Notes: generated from the letters alone by a model not told the origin. A stretch of DNA of 63,284 bases from SIG440 sp045648175 (GCA_045648175.1 JAZRNN010000061.1:1-63284), one strand, 5' to 3'; shown: positions 8,361-16,349, counted from the stretch's first letter. Translations and numbers: made by a program.

Positions 8361-9007
8361 TAGCCTTCCATATCAAAGAACTTTGTTACCTCGGTATGGG
8401 GTCTTGCAATAACTGCATGACCAAAAATGTTACCGATTGCATCAGCGCTCTTAAGACCTGCCTCAACTGCAGCCTTAACTGCCGAAACCTCACCTGCAAC
8501 AATAAATGTAACCAAACGACCGCCAAGTCTTTTTTCGGTGTGGATAACACGCACATCTGCAGCCTTTGTCATTGCATCAAGACCTTCAATTGCCGCAACA
8601 AGACCTTCAACCTCAATCATACCGATTGACTCTCCGGTTGAAACTGCAGACTCCAGTTCGTCCTCGTTAACAAAACTCTTAGGGAGCTTTTTGTTGTACT
8701 TATCCTTGTTCATATCAAGAAGATATGCCATCTTCTCGGTACCATCTCCGGGGTTGGGTATGGTATGAGAAATTATGTACTTACCCTCTGCTTCTGCGTA
8801 CGCTTTGCCTGCCGCAATAGCTGCCTTAACAGCTGCAACAGGTCCCTCTATCTTTATCTGCATTACCAGCGGTGCCGGAACATCCGCACTGCCGGGACGT
8901 GTACGGTCAAATGCAATTACCTTTACATCAGCAGCCTTTGCACAAAGGTCTGCCGCAACCACTGCTGTTGTAAAGCTGTATACTTCTAACATTCCTAAAG
9001 CTTTCAT
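8360..9007 (-). CDS. BMC-T shell protein (tandem BMC domains)
   Basis: Trimer-forming pseudohexameric shell tile. Two BMC domains are in tandem: residues 1-95 (starts MKALGMLEVYSF, with AADLCAKAADVKVIAFD) and about 125-212 (SIGMIEVEGLVAAIEGLDA, ending HAVIARPHTEV). A linker of about 30 residues rich in charged groups joins them. Both domains start with the canonical GM(L/I)EV motif, so this is a non-permuted BMC-T rather than PduB/EutL. The first domain carries an insertion RTRPGSADVPAPL near the expected pore. The second domain resembles the locus's BMC-H proteins. A 198-bp palindrome separates it from pduP upstream. Confidence 0.93.
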   Translation of the reverse strand: MKALGMLEVYSFTTAVVAADLCAKAADVKVIAFDRTRPGSADVPAPLVMQIKIEGPVAAVKAAIAAGKAYAEAEGKYIISHTIPNPGDGTEKMAYLLDMNKDKYNKKLPKSFVNEDELESAVSTGESIGMIEVEGLVAAIEGLDAMTKAADVRVIHTEKRLGGRLVTFIVAGEVSAVKAAVEAGLKSADAIGNIFGHAVIARPHTEVTKFFDMEG

Positions 9008-9055
9008 AGGATTTTCCCTTTCTGTGTTTTCTCAACGAATCTATCATCTGTTAAA

Positions 9056-9253
9056 GGGCTTAGAGACGCTAAGAATCATATGACTTATCGAAATTATATA
9101 TTTTACCAAGGTTCCAAAGTATAAATCGAGCAAATTTTTCTGTCAGGTAAGTAAAAAACGGAGAGAATACTTTGTGTATTCGCGAGTATTTTTACGCCGC
9201 ATGTCGGAAAATTTGTCGATTTAGGGCGTATGAGACTTAGCGTCTCTATGCCC
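9056..9253. repeat. MITE-like 198-bp imperfect palindrome inside the BMC operon
   Basis: Terminal inverted repeats of 18 bp with one mismatch: GGGCTTAGAGACGCTAAG at 9056-9073 and its complement at 9236-9253. A subterminal inverted pair (TAAATCGAGCAAATTTT near 9122 and AAAATTTGTCGATTTA near 9208-9223) and a central GAATAC...GTATTC hairpin continue the fold. The left arm has about 40 extra bases. The element starts five bases after the pduP stop and ends 48 bases before the BMC-T start. No transposase, and no clear target duplication. It could be a miniature inverted-repeat element or an intercistronic RNA structure. Confidence 0.65.
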
Positions 9254-9257
9254 AATA

Positions 9258-10649
9258 TTATACGATATGGAAGCCGTCTACCATAACGCAACGTCTCTGA
9301 CGTGTAAACGATTTTGCTGATGTAATACCTTCGCCTGTGGGGCCTGCGATTGTGAAGGTTGTATGACCTTCGCCACCTGCACCGATACCTGCATATGAAG
9401 GAGCATTCTTAACAAAAATTGTTGTTTCAACAGCTCTTGCAAATGCTGTAAGTCTATCAACATTCTTTGAGTGAATGTGTGCAGAATGACGATTTCCGTG
9501 TTCTGCCTTACAAGCTTCTATAATAGCTTCTTCGATATCCTTAACTCTTACTATAGGAAGAATTGGCATCATCATTTCAACCTGAACAAATGGATGCTTT
9601 GCATCTGTTTCGCAGATTATAAGTCTTGGGTCTGCATCAATGCCGAGTTCTTTAAGGAAAAGTCTTGCATCCTTGCCTACCCATTTTTTGTTAATACCAA
9701 ACTTGCCGTCTTTTTCAACAAGTGCAACCTTTACCAGTCTTTCAATGTCTGCTCCTTTAAGAAGGTAAGCACCATTCTTTTGCATATTACGGATAAGGCT
9801 GTCTGCAACCGAATCGAATACAAAACATTCTTTTTCAGCAATACAGGGAAGGTTGTTGTCAAAGCTTGCACCCTTAATAATGTCTGATGCAGCCTTTTCA
9901 ATATCTGCGGTGTCATCAACGATAACAGGGGGATTACCTGCACCTGCACCGATTGCCTTTTTGCCTGATGAAAGAAGCATTTTTACAACACCAGGGCCAC
10001 CTGTTGCAACCAACATTCTAACGATAGGAGATTTTACCATCTCGTTTGATGTATCCATAGTGGGATTAGCTACCGAAACAACTAAGTTTTCAGGGCCGCC
10101 TGCCTCTAAAATACCACGGTTAACAAGGTCAACTGCATAGTTTGCAATCTTCTTTGCATTGGGGTGGGGGTTGAACACAACCGCATTTCCGCCTGCAATC
10201 ATACCAATTGAGTTACAGATTACCGTTTCACTGGGGTTTGTTGAAGGTGTAATACTACCGATAACGCCATAAGGTGCCATCTCGATAAGTGTAAGACCTG
10301 TATCACCTGTTTTCACGATAGGCTGAAGGTCTTCAGTGCCGGGAGTTTTGTTTGCAACAAGCTGATGCTTGATAATCTTGTCTGAAACTCTGCCCATACC
10401 AGTTTCTTCAACTCCGAGCTTTGCCATTTCTTCTGCTTCTTCAAGAGTAAGACGGCGGATTGCCGCAATCATCTTTTCTCTCTGCTCAACAGTATAGCTC
10501 TTATACTGGATATAAGCCTTCTGTACAGCCTCCAAAGCTTCTGTCATTGTGGGGAATACACCCTTAAGCTGCTTGGGAGCCTCTATCTTTCCGTCCATAT
10601 TACGGATAACACTTTCAACAATAGTGCTTATGCATTTTTCATCTAACAT
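9258..10649 (-). CDS. pduP: CoA-acylating propionaldehyde dehydrogenase (PduP type)
   Basis: Converts propionaldehyde, NAD+ and CoA to propionyl-CoA in the BMC lumen. The aldehyde dehydrogenase fold shows the catalytic cysteine Cys269 in NNLPCIAEKE, the ITPSTNPSETVICN and NPHPNAK segments of the coenzyme site, and the C-terminal TSAKSFTRQRRCVMVD typical of PduP/EutE. The first 20 residues (LDEKCISTIVESVIRNMDG) form an amphipathic helix followed by a short linker, matching PduP-type encapsulation peptides. Full length at 463 residues. Between PduT and the palindrome in the operon. Confidence 0.95.
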   Translation of the reverse strand: MLDEKCISTIVESVIRNMDGKIEAPKQLKGVFPTMTEALEAVQKAYIQYKSYTVEQREKMIAAIRRLTLEEAEEMAKLGVEETGMGRVSDKIIKHQLVANKTPGTEDLQPIVKTGDTGLTLIEMAPYGVIGSITPSTNPSETVICNSIGMIAGGNAVVFNPHPNAKKIANYAVDLVNRGILEAGGPENLVVSVANPTMDTSNEMVKSPIVRMLVATGGPGVVKMLLSSGKKAIGAGAGNPPVIVDDTADIEKAASDIIKGASFDNNLPCIAEKECFVFDSVADSLIRNMQKNGAYLLKGADIERLVKVALVEKDGKFGINKKWVGKDARLFLKELGIDADPRLIICETDAKHPFVQVEMMMPILPIVRVKDIEEAIIEACKAEHGNRHSAHIHSKNVDRLTAFARAVETTIFVKNAPSYAGIGAGGEGHTTFTIAGPTGEGITSAKSFTRQRRCVMVDGFHIV

Positions 10650-10687
10650 CTGAGTTTACCTTCCTCTCTATATTTACGTATCTGTCT

Positions 10688-11236
10688 TTAAATAACAGTA
10701 TTCCACATCTTTTCGTCCGGATTTGCAATAACCGAGCTGTCAAGGAACATTGTACCGTCAGCAACCTCAGCCTTTGCACGTTCAATTGCGCTTTCAACTG
10801 CCGCAACCTCACCGGTGAGAAGCATATATGATTTGCCACACATACCTCTTGCCACACGAAGCTCTATAAGGTCTACTATTGCGGTTTTTGCAGCGATATC
10901 TGCCGCTAAGATTATTGATGCCGCGGAGTAGGTCTCCAAAACACCAAGAGCACGTTTATCCTTTATATCTGTTGCCCCGTAAAGTGCAGGGAAGATTGTT
11001 TCGTGGGGATTACCCAAAACAAAACTATCAATCAGCTTTTCAGGGAACATAGCTTTTACTGCGTCAATTGATGCACGAACTGCACTCAACTCGCCCTCGA
11101 TAAGAATAATATACTTACCCGGGCAGACAACCTCAGCCTCAATAACCTTAACCTCGGCAGTCTTAATCATAATATCTGCGGCCTTCATACCGGTGGAAAC
11201 CGTTGTAAGTTCAGCCATTGCTAATGCTTTTGCCAT
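10688..11236 (-). CDS. pduT: PduT-like BMC-T shell protein with Fe-S cysteine
   Basis: Tandem BMC trimer of 182 residues. Domain 1 is residues 1-90 and domain 2 residues 95-182 (ALGVLETYSAASIILAADIA). Cys38 in VVCPGKY aligns with the cysteine that in characterised PduT holds one [4Fe-4S] cluster at the three-fold pore. It directly follows the PduS-like gene, the same pairing as in cobalamin-type pdu operons. The likely role is an electron conduit through the shell; metal binding here is inferred from the conserved residue. Confidence 0.93.
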   Translation of the reverse strand: MAKALAMAELTTVSTGMKAADIMIKTAEVKVIEAEVVCPGKYIILIEGELSAVRASIDAVKAMFPEKLIDSFVLGNPHETIFPALYGATDIKDKRALGVLETYSAASIILAADIAAKTAIVDLIELRVARGMCGKSYMLLTGEVAAVESAIERAKAEVADGTMFLDSSVIANPDEKMWNTVI

Positions 11237-11255
11237 TTAATTGTTCCCACCTTTC

Positions 11256-12593
11256 TTACCGCTTAATTTCAAGTATAATATAATTTTCTGTAATTTCTTT
11301 TACTACTCCATCATAAGGGCTGTGAATTTCAGAGCCAAGACCCTCGCATGATGCAATTTTCTGAAACTTTTCAACTTTATCACCAGCCTTAACCTGCGGT
11401 TTTGCCGGCTGACCGATATGTTGTCTCAGTTCAATTTTAACCGTCTTAAGTTTTTTGCTAAAATCGTCGGGCAACTCTTCAATAGGTGCCTCAACATTGT
11501 ATTTTGCAATTCCCAGACGGGCAATCAACCTTTCCATCGGGACATATCTGAAAGGTCTGTGTTCGTTAACTCCCGTAAACTTTGGTTCGGGAAGTTTTAT
11601 TCCTTTGGCGCGAATCTCGTTACGGAATGTGCCAATAAGCATCGCAGGGGACAGTCCCTGATGACAAGCATACATCTCGCAAAGTCTGCATTGCGAACAA
11701 TATGCCGAGTTAAGCAAAGCCGGAACATCACCTGTCATGCCCTTGGTTGCGGCACGCATAAACGCGTGAGGCTCAATAGGATGTCCAAGTAAATTCCTTG
11801 AGCACAAATCAGTACACATACGGCACTGACAACAAGCGCTCATCGCTCTGTATATATTAACTTTTGAATTTGTTTTCTTCTTTAAAATAACGGGATGATT
11901 TTGTGGCAACACCAATACCGCATTTGTGGTTTTGGTTACCACATCTTTTTTCTTCGCGAGACGTCCCGTCATTGCTCCGCCATTTAAATACTGACAATCT
12001 TTAATTGTCTCGCCTCCGGCAAGTTCCACAACACGGTTCAGCGGTGTACCGAGAGGAACTTTAAATGTACCGGGGTTTGCTACCTCGCCTGCAACAGTTA
12101 CATATTTATAAGATACAGGCCTTTTTTCAGTAATTGCGTAGTATGTATTGAGCATTGTTTCAACATTGAAAACTACAATGCCCTCTGTAATAGGCAATTG
12201 ACCCGGCTTTACCACTCTGCCGGTTGCCTCATAAATCAATATAATTTCATCGCCTGCAGGATAAACCTCGGGCAACAACGAAATCTTCATATGTTTAAAA
12301 TTATCAAGTTGCTGTTCTACTTCTTCAACAGCTTCGGTATAAGCTTCCTTCACAGCAATAATTGCATTCTTAGCACCAACAGCCTTGCGCACTGTGTCAC
12401 AAGCCGTCATAACTTCCTTTGCAAAGTTTGAAAGAAGCTGTCTGTGGAGCCTAAACAAGGGCTCGCACTCTGCACAGTTAAGAATAACCGTGTCAGCCTG
12501 GTCGCTGAGCTTTGCATATGAAGGGAAACCAGCACCACCGGCACCAACTATTCCGCATTCTTTCATAAGTTCTTTAAGTTCTGTCAATTGCAT
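11256..12593 (-). CDS. pduS: PduS-like flavin/Fe-S electron-transfer protein (RnfC-like)
   Basis: It has an RnfC/Nqo1-like N-terminal half with GIVGAGGAGFPSYAKL and LNCAECEPLF, an SLBB-type segment (VAGEVANPGTFKVPLGTPLN), then two ferredoxin-like motifs: CCQCRMCTDLC near residues 251-263 and CSQCRLCEMYAC near 299-310. The C-terminal domain is a barrel-sandwich. In B12-dependent pdu systems PduS reduces cobalamin. Here the dehydratase is a glycyl radical enzyme, so a more likely job is reoxidising NADH or passing electrons to PduT. It sits immediately upstream of pduT. Confidence 0.92.
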   Translation of the reverse strand: MQLTELKELMKECGIVGAGGAGFPSYAKLSDQADTVILNCAECEPLFRLHRQLLSNFAKEVMTACDTVRKAVGAKNAIIAVKEAYTEAVEEVEQQLDNFKHMKISLLPEVYPAGDEIILIYEATGRVVKPGQLPITEGIVVFNVETMLNTYYAITEKRPVSYKYVTVAGEVANPGTFKVPLGTPLNRVVELAGGETIKDCQYLNGGAMTGRLAKKKDVVTKTTNAVLVLPQNHPVILKKKTNSKVNIYRAMSACCQCRMCTDLCSRNLLGHPIEPHAFMRAATKGMTGDVPALLNSAYCSQCRLCEMYACHQGLSPAMLIGTFRNEIRAKGIKLPEPKFTGVNEHRPFRYVPMERLIARLGIAKYNVEAPIEELPDDFSKKLKTVKIELRQHIGQPAKPQVKAGDKVEKFQKIASCEGLGSEIHSPYDGVVKEITENYIILEIKR

Positions 12594-12633
12594 AATTGGT
12601 TAATCCCCCTTCCATCAAAATTCTAAAGTAGCC

Positions 12634-12903
12634 TTATGCAAAGCTGGCACCATCATCCACTATACCCACGATTGCAGCATCAACAGGAGCATTATTTGCT
12701 TTTTCGTCACCAAGACGCGCTGCACTGCCCAATGCCACCAGGACATATTCGCCTATGCCTGCACCAATATTGTCAATCGCAACCAACTGTGAATTCTTTG
12801 CAGCCATTTTTTCAACAGGCTCAACAATCATAAACTTGTTGCCAACAAGATTTTCACTCTTGCGTGTGGAAACAACACTTCCGATTACTTTTCCGATAAT
12901 CAT
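12634..12903 (-). CDS. BMC-P vertex protein (EutN/CcmL family)
   Basis: Pentamer of 89 residues that caps the shell vertices. It shows the family's MIIGKVIGSVVSTRKSENL start, the GAGIGEYVLVALGSAARL core and the APVDAAIVGIVD end. This is the only BMC-P in the locus, enough for all twelve vertices. Its Shine-Dalgarno lies just downstream of an intra-operon stem-loop (12934-12964), which may hold its expression below that of the BMC-H genes. Confidence 0.95.
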   Translation of the reverse strand: MIIGKVIGSVVSTRKSENLVGNKFMIVEPVEKMAAKNSQLVAIDNIGAGIGEYVLVALGSAARLGDEKANNAPVDAAIVGIVDDGASFA

Positions 12904-12933
12904 AGTCTTTTCTCCCTTAAAAAATTCAGAAAG

Positions 12934-12964
12934 ATATGGGCAGAGCAGATTGCTCTGCCCATAT
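12934..12964 (-). promoter_or_regulatory. Intra-operon stem-loop between BMC-H2 and BMC-P
   Basis: Perfect 14-bp stem ATATGGGCAGAGCA/TGCTCTGCCCATAT with a three-base loop, 22 nt after the BMC-H2 stop. It lacks an immediate U-tract (CTTTCTGAATTTTTT follows), so it is better explained as a partial terminator or a 3'-end stabiliser of the abundant shell mRNA than as a full terminator. Confidence 0.7.
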
Positions 12965-12986
12965 ACTTACTTTAGCCCTAAAAATC

Positions 12987-13391
12987 TTATTTGAGAACGG
13001 GCAAAATCTTCTCAACATCATTGTGAGGTCTGGGAATAACGTGTGTAGCGATGATTTCGCCAAGCTTCTGAGCGCTCTGTCCGCCTGCTTCAACAGCAGC
13101 CTTAACAGCACCAACGTCACCACGAACCATAACACTTACAAGACCTGAACCGATCTTTTCTGTGCCAACGAGTGTTACGTTAGCAGCCTTAAGCATAGCA
13201 TCTGCTGCTTCGATTGCTGCAACGAGACCTCTTGTTTCTACCATACCCAATGCTTCCTGTGCCATTGTTTTTACCTCCTTTTTAATCTCTGCGGCTGCCT
13301 CGGCTTTAGCCGGTGCAGCATTTTTTTTCAATTCTTCTGTATTGCCGAGAGCGGCAGTTTTTACTTTAGCGGTAGTTTTCTTTTCTGCCAT
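12987..13391 (-). CDS. BMC-H shell protein 2 with 42-residue N-terminal extension and internal start
   Basis: Hexameric shell protein. Residues 43-134 are a PduA/EutM-like BMC domain (MAQEALGMVETRGLVAAIEA, pore region EKIGSGLVSVMVRGD, end VIPRPHNDVEKIL). It is about 85% identical by eye to the upstream paralogue. Residues 1-42 are an Ala/Lys-rich extension absent from that paralogue. Met43 (13265) has its own AAGGAGG at eight-base spacing, far stronger than the GAGTGG before the outer ATG. Two products are therefore likely, like PduB/PduB'. The extension might tether the shell to cargo; that is inference. Confidence 0.92.
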   Translation of the reverse strand: MAEKKTTAKVKTAALGNTEELKKNAAPAKAEAAAEIKKEVKTMAQEALGMVETRGLVAAIEAADAMLKAANVTLVGTEKIGSGLVSVMVRGDVGAVKAAVEAGGQSAQKLGEIIATHVIPRPHNDVEKILPVLK

Positions 13392-13408
13392 AACTTACCA
13401 CTCTTTTC

Positions 13409-13684
13409 TTAGAACTTGGGAAGAATCTTCTCAACATCGTTGTGAGGTCTGGGAATTACGTGTGTAGCAACGAGCTCGCCAAGACGACCAGCCATTGTAC
13501 CACCAGCTTCAACTGCAGCCTTAACTGCACCAACATCACCACGAACCATAACACTTACAAGACCTGAACCGATCTTTTCTGTGCCGATGAGAACTACTTC
13601 TGCTGCCTTTACCATTGCGTCTGCTGCTTCAATTGCTGCAACAAGACCTCTTGTTTCGATCATACCTAATGCTTCCTGTGCCAT
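13409..13684 (-). CDS. BMC-H shell protein 1 (PduA/EutM-like)
   Basis: Canonical single BMC domain of 91 residues that forms the hexagonal facet tiles. It shows MAQEALGMIETRGLVAAIEA, TEKIGSGLVSVMVRGDVGAV with the pore-lining GSG, and the C-terminal RPHNDVEKILPKF. AGGAGG lies about eight bases upstream. It is probably the major shell component. The next gene is a recent duplicate with an added N-terminus. Confidence 0.96.
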   Translation of the reverse strand: MAQEALGMIETRGLVAAIEAADAMVKAAEVVLIGTEKIGSGLVSVMVRGDVGAVKAAVEAGGTMAGRLGELVATHVIPRPHNDVEKILPKF

Positions 13685-13724
13685 TTTAAATTTCCTCCTA
13701 AATTTTTATATAAGTTGTTAATTA

Positions 13725-14921
13725 TTATTCATTAATTACTGCAATCTTGAGACCTTCCATCTTTACATTGGTAACGAATGCCTCGTTAATCTTTTCAATG
13801 GGGAACTTGTGAGTGATAAGTTCCTTGATGGGAAGACCGATTGCGATTGCTCTCTTCAAGAAATCAAATGTTGTTGCGTAATCTCTGAGAGTATATACCC
13901 AAGAGCCAACAAGTGTGATTTCCTTAGAACAAAGGTCAAAGTGGGGGTTAATCTGTGCGTCACCGCCGTTGATAAAGAAACCGAGCTCGCAAAGACCGCC
14001 ACCGTTGCGGATAAACTTGTAAATGTTGCTGTGTGCAACAGGTGAACCAGTACACTGGAATCCAAAGTCAGCGGGATGTCCGCCAAAGCTTTCATTTACT
14101 GCAGCCGCAAGTTCTTCAATTCCCTTGTGGTCTTTGAAGTTAACGGTATGGTCAGCACCCATACGAAGAGCAAAATCAAGTCTCTTCTGTTCGCCGTCAA
14201 CAGCAGTAATATGTTCGATACCCATTGTTCTGAGAACTGCAATACAGATAAGACCGATAGGTCCGCAACCCTGAACAACCACACGGCTGTTGAATCTGAG
14301 GATGCCTGTTGTCTTTGCACGTTCTACTGCGTGGATAAGAACCGCGCAAGGTTCGATAAGGATTCTGGAATCAAGGTCAAGGTCTGACACGTTGAATATT
14401 GTAGAACCTCCCTTAATAACCATATAATCAGCAAACCAACCGTTGAAGTGAACTTCATCATCGGGAACCAAACCATAAACGTCTGCTCCTCCTACGTTCT
14501 GCTTGTTCAAGTCATACATTGTGATTTCGGGGTCGTCCTTAAGGATAACACAAGTAACAACCTTGTCACCAATATTAAGGGGCTTGCCTGCACTGTCTTT
14601 CTTTACATTCTTACCCATCTTAACAATTTCACCAGTACCCTCATGACCGAGAACTACAGGGATAAGACCAAATGGGTCGCGCTTGAATTCGTGAGCATCT
14701 GTACCACAGATACCACAGCCTTCAACCTTTACAAGAATGTCGTCGTCGCCGAGTTCAGGGATTTTATATTCCTGAAGCTCGATTTTTTCGATGTCTGTCA
14801 GCATTGCAACACGGGCCTTTTCAGGTACAGGACCTGCAGCCTTGGGAGCCGATGTAGCACCTGTTCCCTGCATACCTGCAAGAACCTGTTTTACAATCTG
14901 TTCAATTTCCATATTGTTCAT
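13725..14921 (-). CDS. Zinc-dependent medium-chain alcohol dehydrogenase, BMC-targeted
   Basis: MDR-family oxidoreductase with the catalytic zinc segment CGICGTDAHE, the GHEGTGEIV motif and a nucleotide-binding VVVQGCGPIGLICIAV. The usual four-cysteine structural zinc loop is not visible. The first 16 residues (MNNMEIEQIVKQVLAGMQG) are an amphipathic helix followed by a Gly/Ala/Pro linker, a typical encapsulation peptide ahead of an enzyme that normally starts near residue 38. In a fuculose/rhamnulose pathway it fits lactaldehyde-to-1,2-propanediol reduction, or propionaldehyde-to-propanol reduction for NAD+ recycling. The true substrate cannot be read from sequence. Confidence 0.9.
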   Translation of the reverse strand: MNNMEIEQIVKQVLAGMQGTGATSAPKAAGPVPEKARVAMLTDIEKIELQEYKIPELGDDDILVKVEGCGICGTDAHEFKRDPFGLIPVVLGHEGTGEIVKMGKNVKKDSAGKPLNIGDKVVTCVILKDDPEITMYDLNKQNVGGADVYGLVPDDEVHFNGWFADYMVIKGGSTIFNVSDLDLDSRILIEPCAVLIHAVERAKTTGILRFNSRVVVQGCGPIGLICIAVLRTMGIEHITAVDGEQKRLDFALRMGADHTVNFKDHKGIEELAAAVNESFGGHPADFGFQCTGSPVAHSNIYKFIRNGGGLCELGFFINGGDAQINPHFDLCSKEITLVGSWVYTLRDYATTFDFLKRAIAIGLPIKELITHKFPIEKINEAFVTNVKMEGLKIAVINE

Positions 14922-14954
14922 TTTATGTAATCTCCTTTCTAAAGAATTAATAGC

Positions 14955-15446
14955 TTAGTTTTCATTCATAATCTCGTCAAGACAAGATGCACCGTATGAT
15001 GAAAGAGCCGTATCCTGTTCTTCCGAGCCGCCGCTTACACCAAGTCCACCGACGATCTTACCGTGATAAATCAGCGGGTCTCCGCCACCAAAAATAACAA
15101 TCTGTCCGCCGTTTGTGTGCTGAATTCCATACAAAGGACCATCAGGCTTTGCCAAGGTGCTCAGCTTTTTTGTGGACATTTTAAGAGCAACCACCGTATA
15201 CGCCTTGTTGAGTGCCACGTCATAGCTTGCAATGTATGAATTATCCATACATTCAATCGCGATAGGTCTGCCTGCTTCATTTGAAACTGCCGCAACAATG
15301 TTAAGACCCATTGTTTTAGCTTTTGCCTCTACCATCGCAATCAGCTTACGTGCCTGTTTAAGACCAAAGGGCTTTTCATCTGCCTTGCTTTCGGTAAGCT
15401 GCTTTACTGCAGCTTCTACTATACGAGTAAGCTTTTCGTCATTCAC
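14955..15446 (-). CDS. GlcG/HbpS-like protein (PduO C-terminal type), BMC-targeted
   Basis: About 163 residues. It has the GlcG fold signature: KQARKLIAMVEAKAKTMGLN, VSNEAGRPIAIECMD, then GGDPLIYHGKIVGGLGVSGG. Related domains bind heme or cobalamin at the PduO C-terminus, but no adenosyltransferase domain is present. The N-terminal NDEKLTRIVEAAVKQLTE helix plus linker resembles an encapsulation peptide. I chose GTG 15446 because GGGAGG sits eight bases upstream; GTG 15455 overlaps that Shine-Dalgarno. Role in the compartment unknown; a redox or ligand-binding role is plausible. Confidence 0.88.
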   Translation of the reverse strand: MNDEKLTRIVEAAVKQLTESKADEKPFGLKQARKLIAMVEAKAKTMGLNIVAAVSNEAGRPIAIECMDNSYIASYDVALNKAYTVVALKMSTKKLSTLAKPDGPLYGIQHTNGGQIVIFGGGDPLIYHGKIVGGLGVSGGSEEQDTALSSYGASCLDEIMNEN

Positions 15447-15463
15447 AGATGACACCTCCCGTA

Positions 15464-16276
15464 CTATTTGTTAAGCTGCTCCATAACCTTCTTGGTAATC
15501 TGTGCAACAAGGTCGCTGTCTGCACAAGCTGTGCCTTCTTCTGCAACTCCGCAATCCGGAATATGGCAGTTGTGGCAGCTCATATGACCATTCTTGTTAT
15601 TGGGGCAAAGGTCAGCAGGATGCTTACCTGACATACCAAATGCACGTCTAACTTCATAAAGCTTCTTCATCTGTTCTTTTGTGAATTCCTGTGGTCCACC
15701 CAACTGATTTGAGAGGAAGAGAAGTTCTGCATAGAATTCAAGAGACTCCATCTTGTGATAAGCAGCCATCAAAGAATCAGAGTATGCCAAAGCACCATGG
15801 TTCTCAAGAAGAACTGCATCATAGTAGGGAAGGTACTTCTCTACTGCATCGGGAATTTCGTTTGTTGAAGGTGTGCCGTATTCAGCAATCGGAACACAAC
15901 CAAGAGCAATAACCGCTTCAGGCATAATGGGCTGTGTAAGAGGCTTGCCTGCAATAGCAAAGCTTGTTGCATAGATAGGATGAGCATGAACAACCGCCTT
16001 AACATCAGGACGATGCTTATAAACTCTCATATGCATCTTAATTTCAGAAGAAGGCTTAAAGCCCTTGTTTGCCTGAATAACATTACCTTCAGCATCAACC
16101 TTACAGATGTATTCAGGTGTCATAAAACCCTTACTTACGCCTGTGGGTGTGCAAAGGAATTCATTATCAGAAATTTTTACTGAGATGTTACCATCATTTG
16201 CAGCAACCATTCTTCTGTCATAAATTCTTTTACCAATGTCACAGATTTGTTTTTTGATTTCGTATTCTGACATCAT
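15464..16276 (-). CDS. fucA: Class II aldolase, L-fuculose-phosphate aldolase type, with Cys-rich C-terminal cargo tail
   Basis: Zn-dependent aldolase expected to cleave L-fuculose-1-phosphate (or rhamnulose-1-phosphate) to DHAP and L-lactaldehyde. It shows ANDGNISVKI, TPTGVSKGFM, the metal HAHPIYATSF and LENHGALAYSD. The core ends near residue 215; a tail follows with Cys224, Cys234, Cys237, Cys242 and Cys251. The last 19 residues (DSDLVAQITKKVMEQLNK) look like a C-terminal encapsulation peptide. Start chosen at ATG 16276 (ATG 16273 also possible) with AAGGAG upstream; the longer open frame to 16378 crosses the promoter. First gene behind an internal promoter. Confidence 0.92.
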   Translation of the reverse strand: MMSEYEIKKQICDIGKRIYDRRMVAANDGNISVKISDNEFLCTPTGVSKGFMTPEYICKVDAEGNVIQANKGFKPSSEIKMHMRVYKHRPDVKAVVHAHPIYATSFAIAGKPLTQPIMPEAVIALGCVPIAEYGTPSTNEIPDAVEKYLPYYDAVLLENHGALAYSDSLMAAYHKMESLEFYAELLFLSNQLGGPQEFTKEQMKKLYEVRRAFGMSGKHPADLCPNNKNGHMSCHNCHIPDCGVAEEGTACADSDLVAQITKKVMEQLNK

Positions 16277-16349
16277 AATAATGACTCTCCTTTTATATGT
16301 AAGATTTATTAATTTACTTGTTAAAATTTTGGCATTTTGCCTTACTTTA

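Noticed and set aside
9103..9291. 62-residue frame through the palindrome between pduP and BMC-T
   Set aside because: It reads mainly through inverted repeats and enters the pduP 3' end in another frame; no credible start signal.
12987..13684. One BMC-H gene split by a frameshift
   Set aside because: Both copies are complete BMC domains with separate starts, stops and ribosome binding sites, so this is a tandem duplication.
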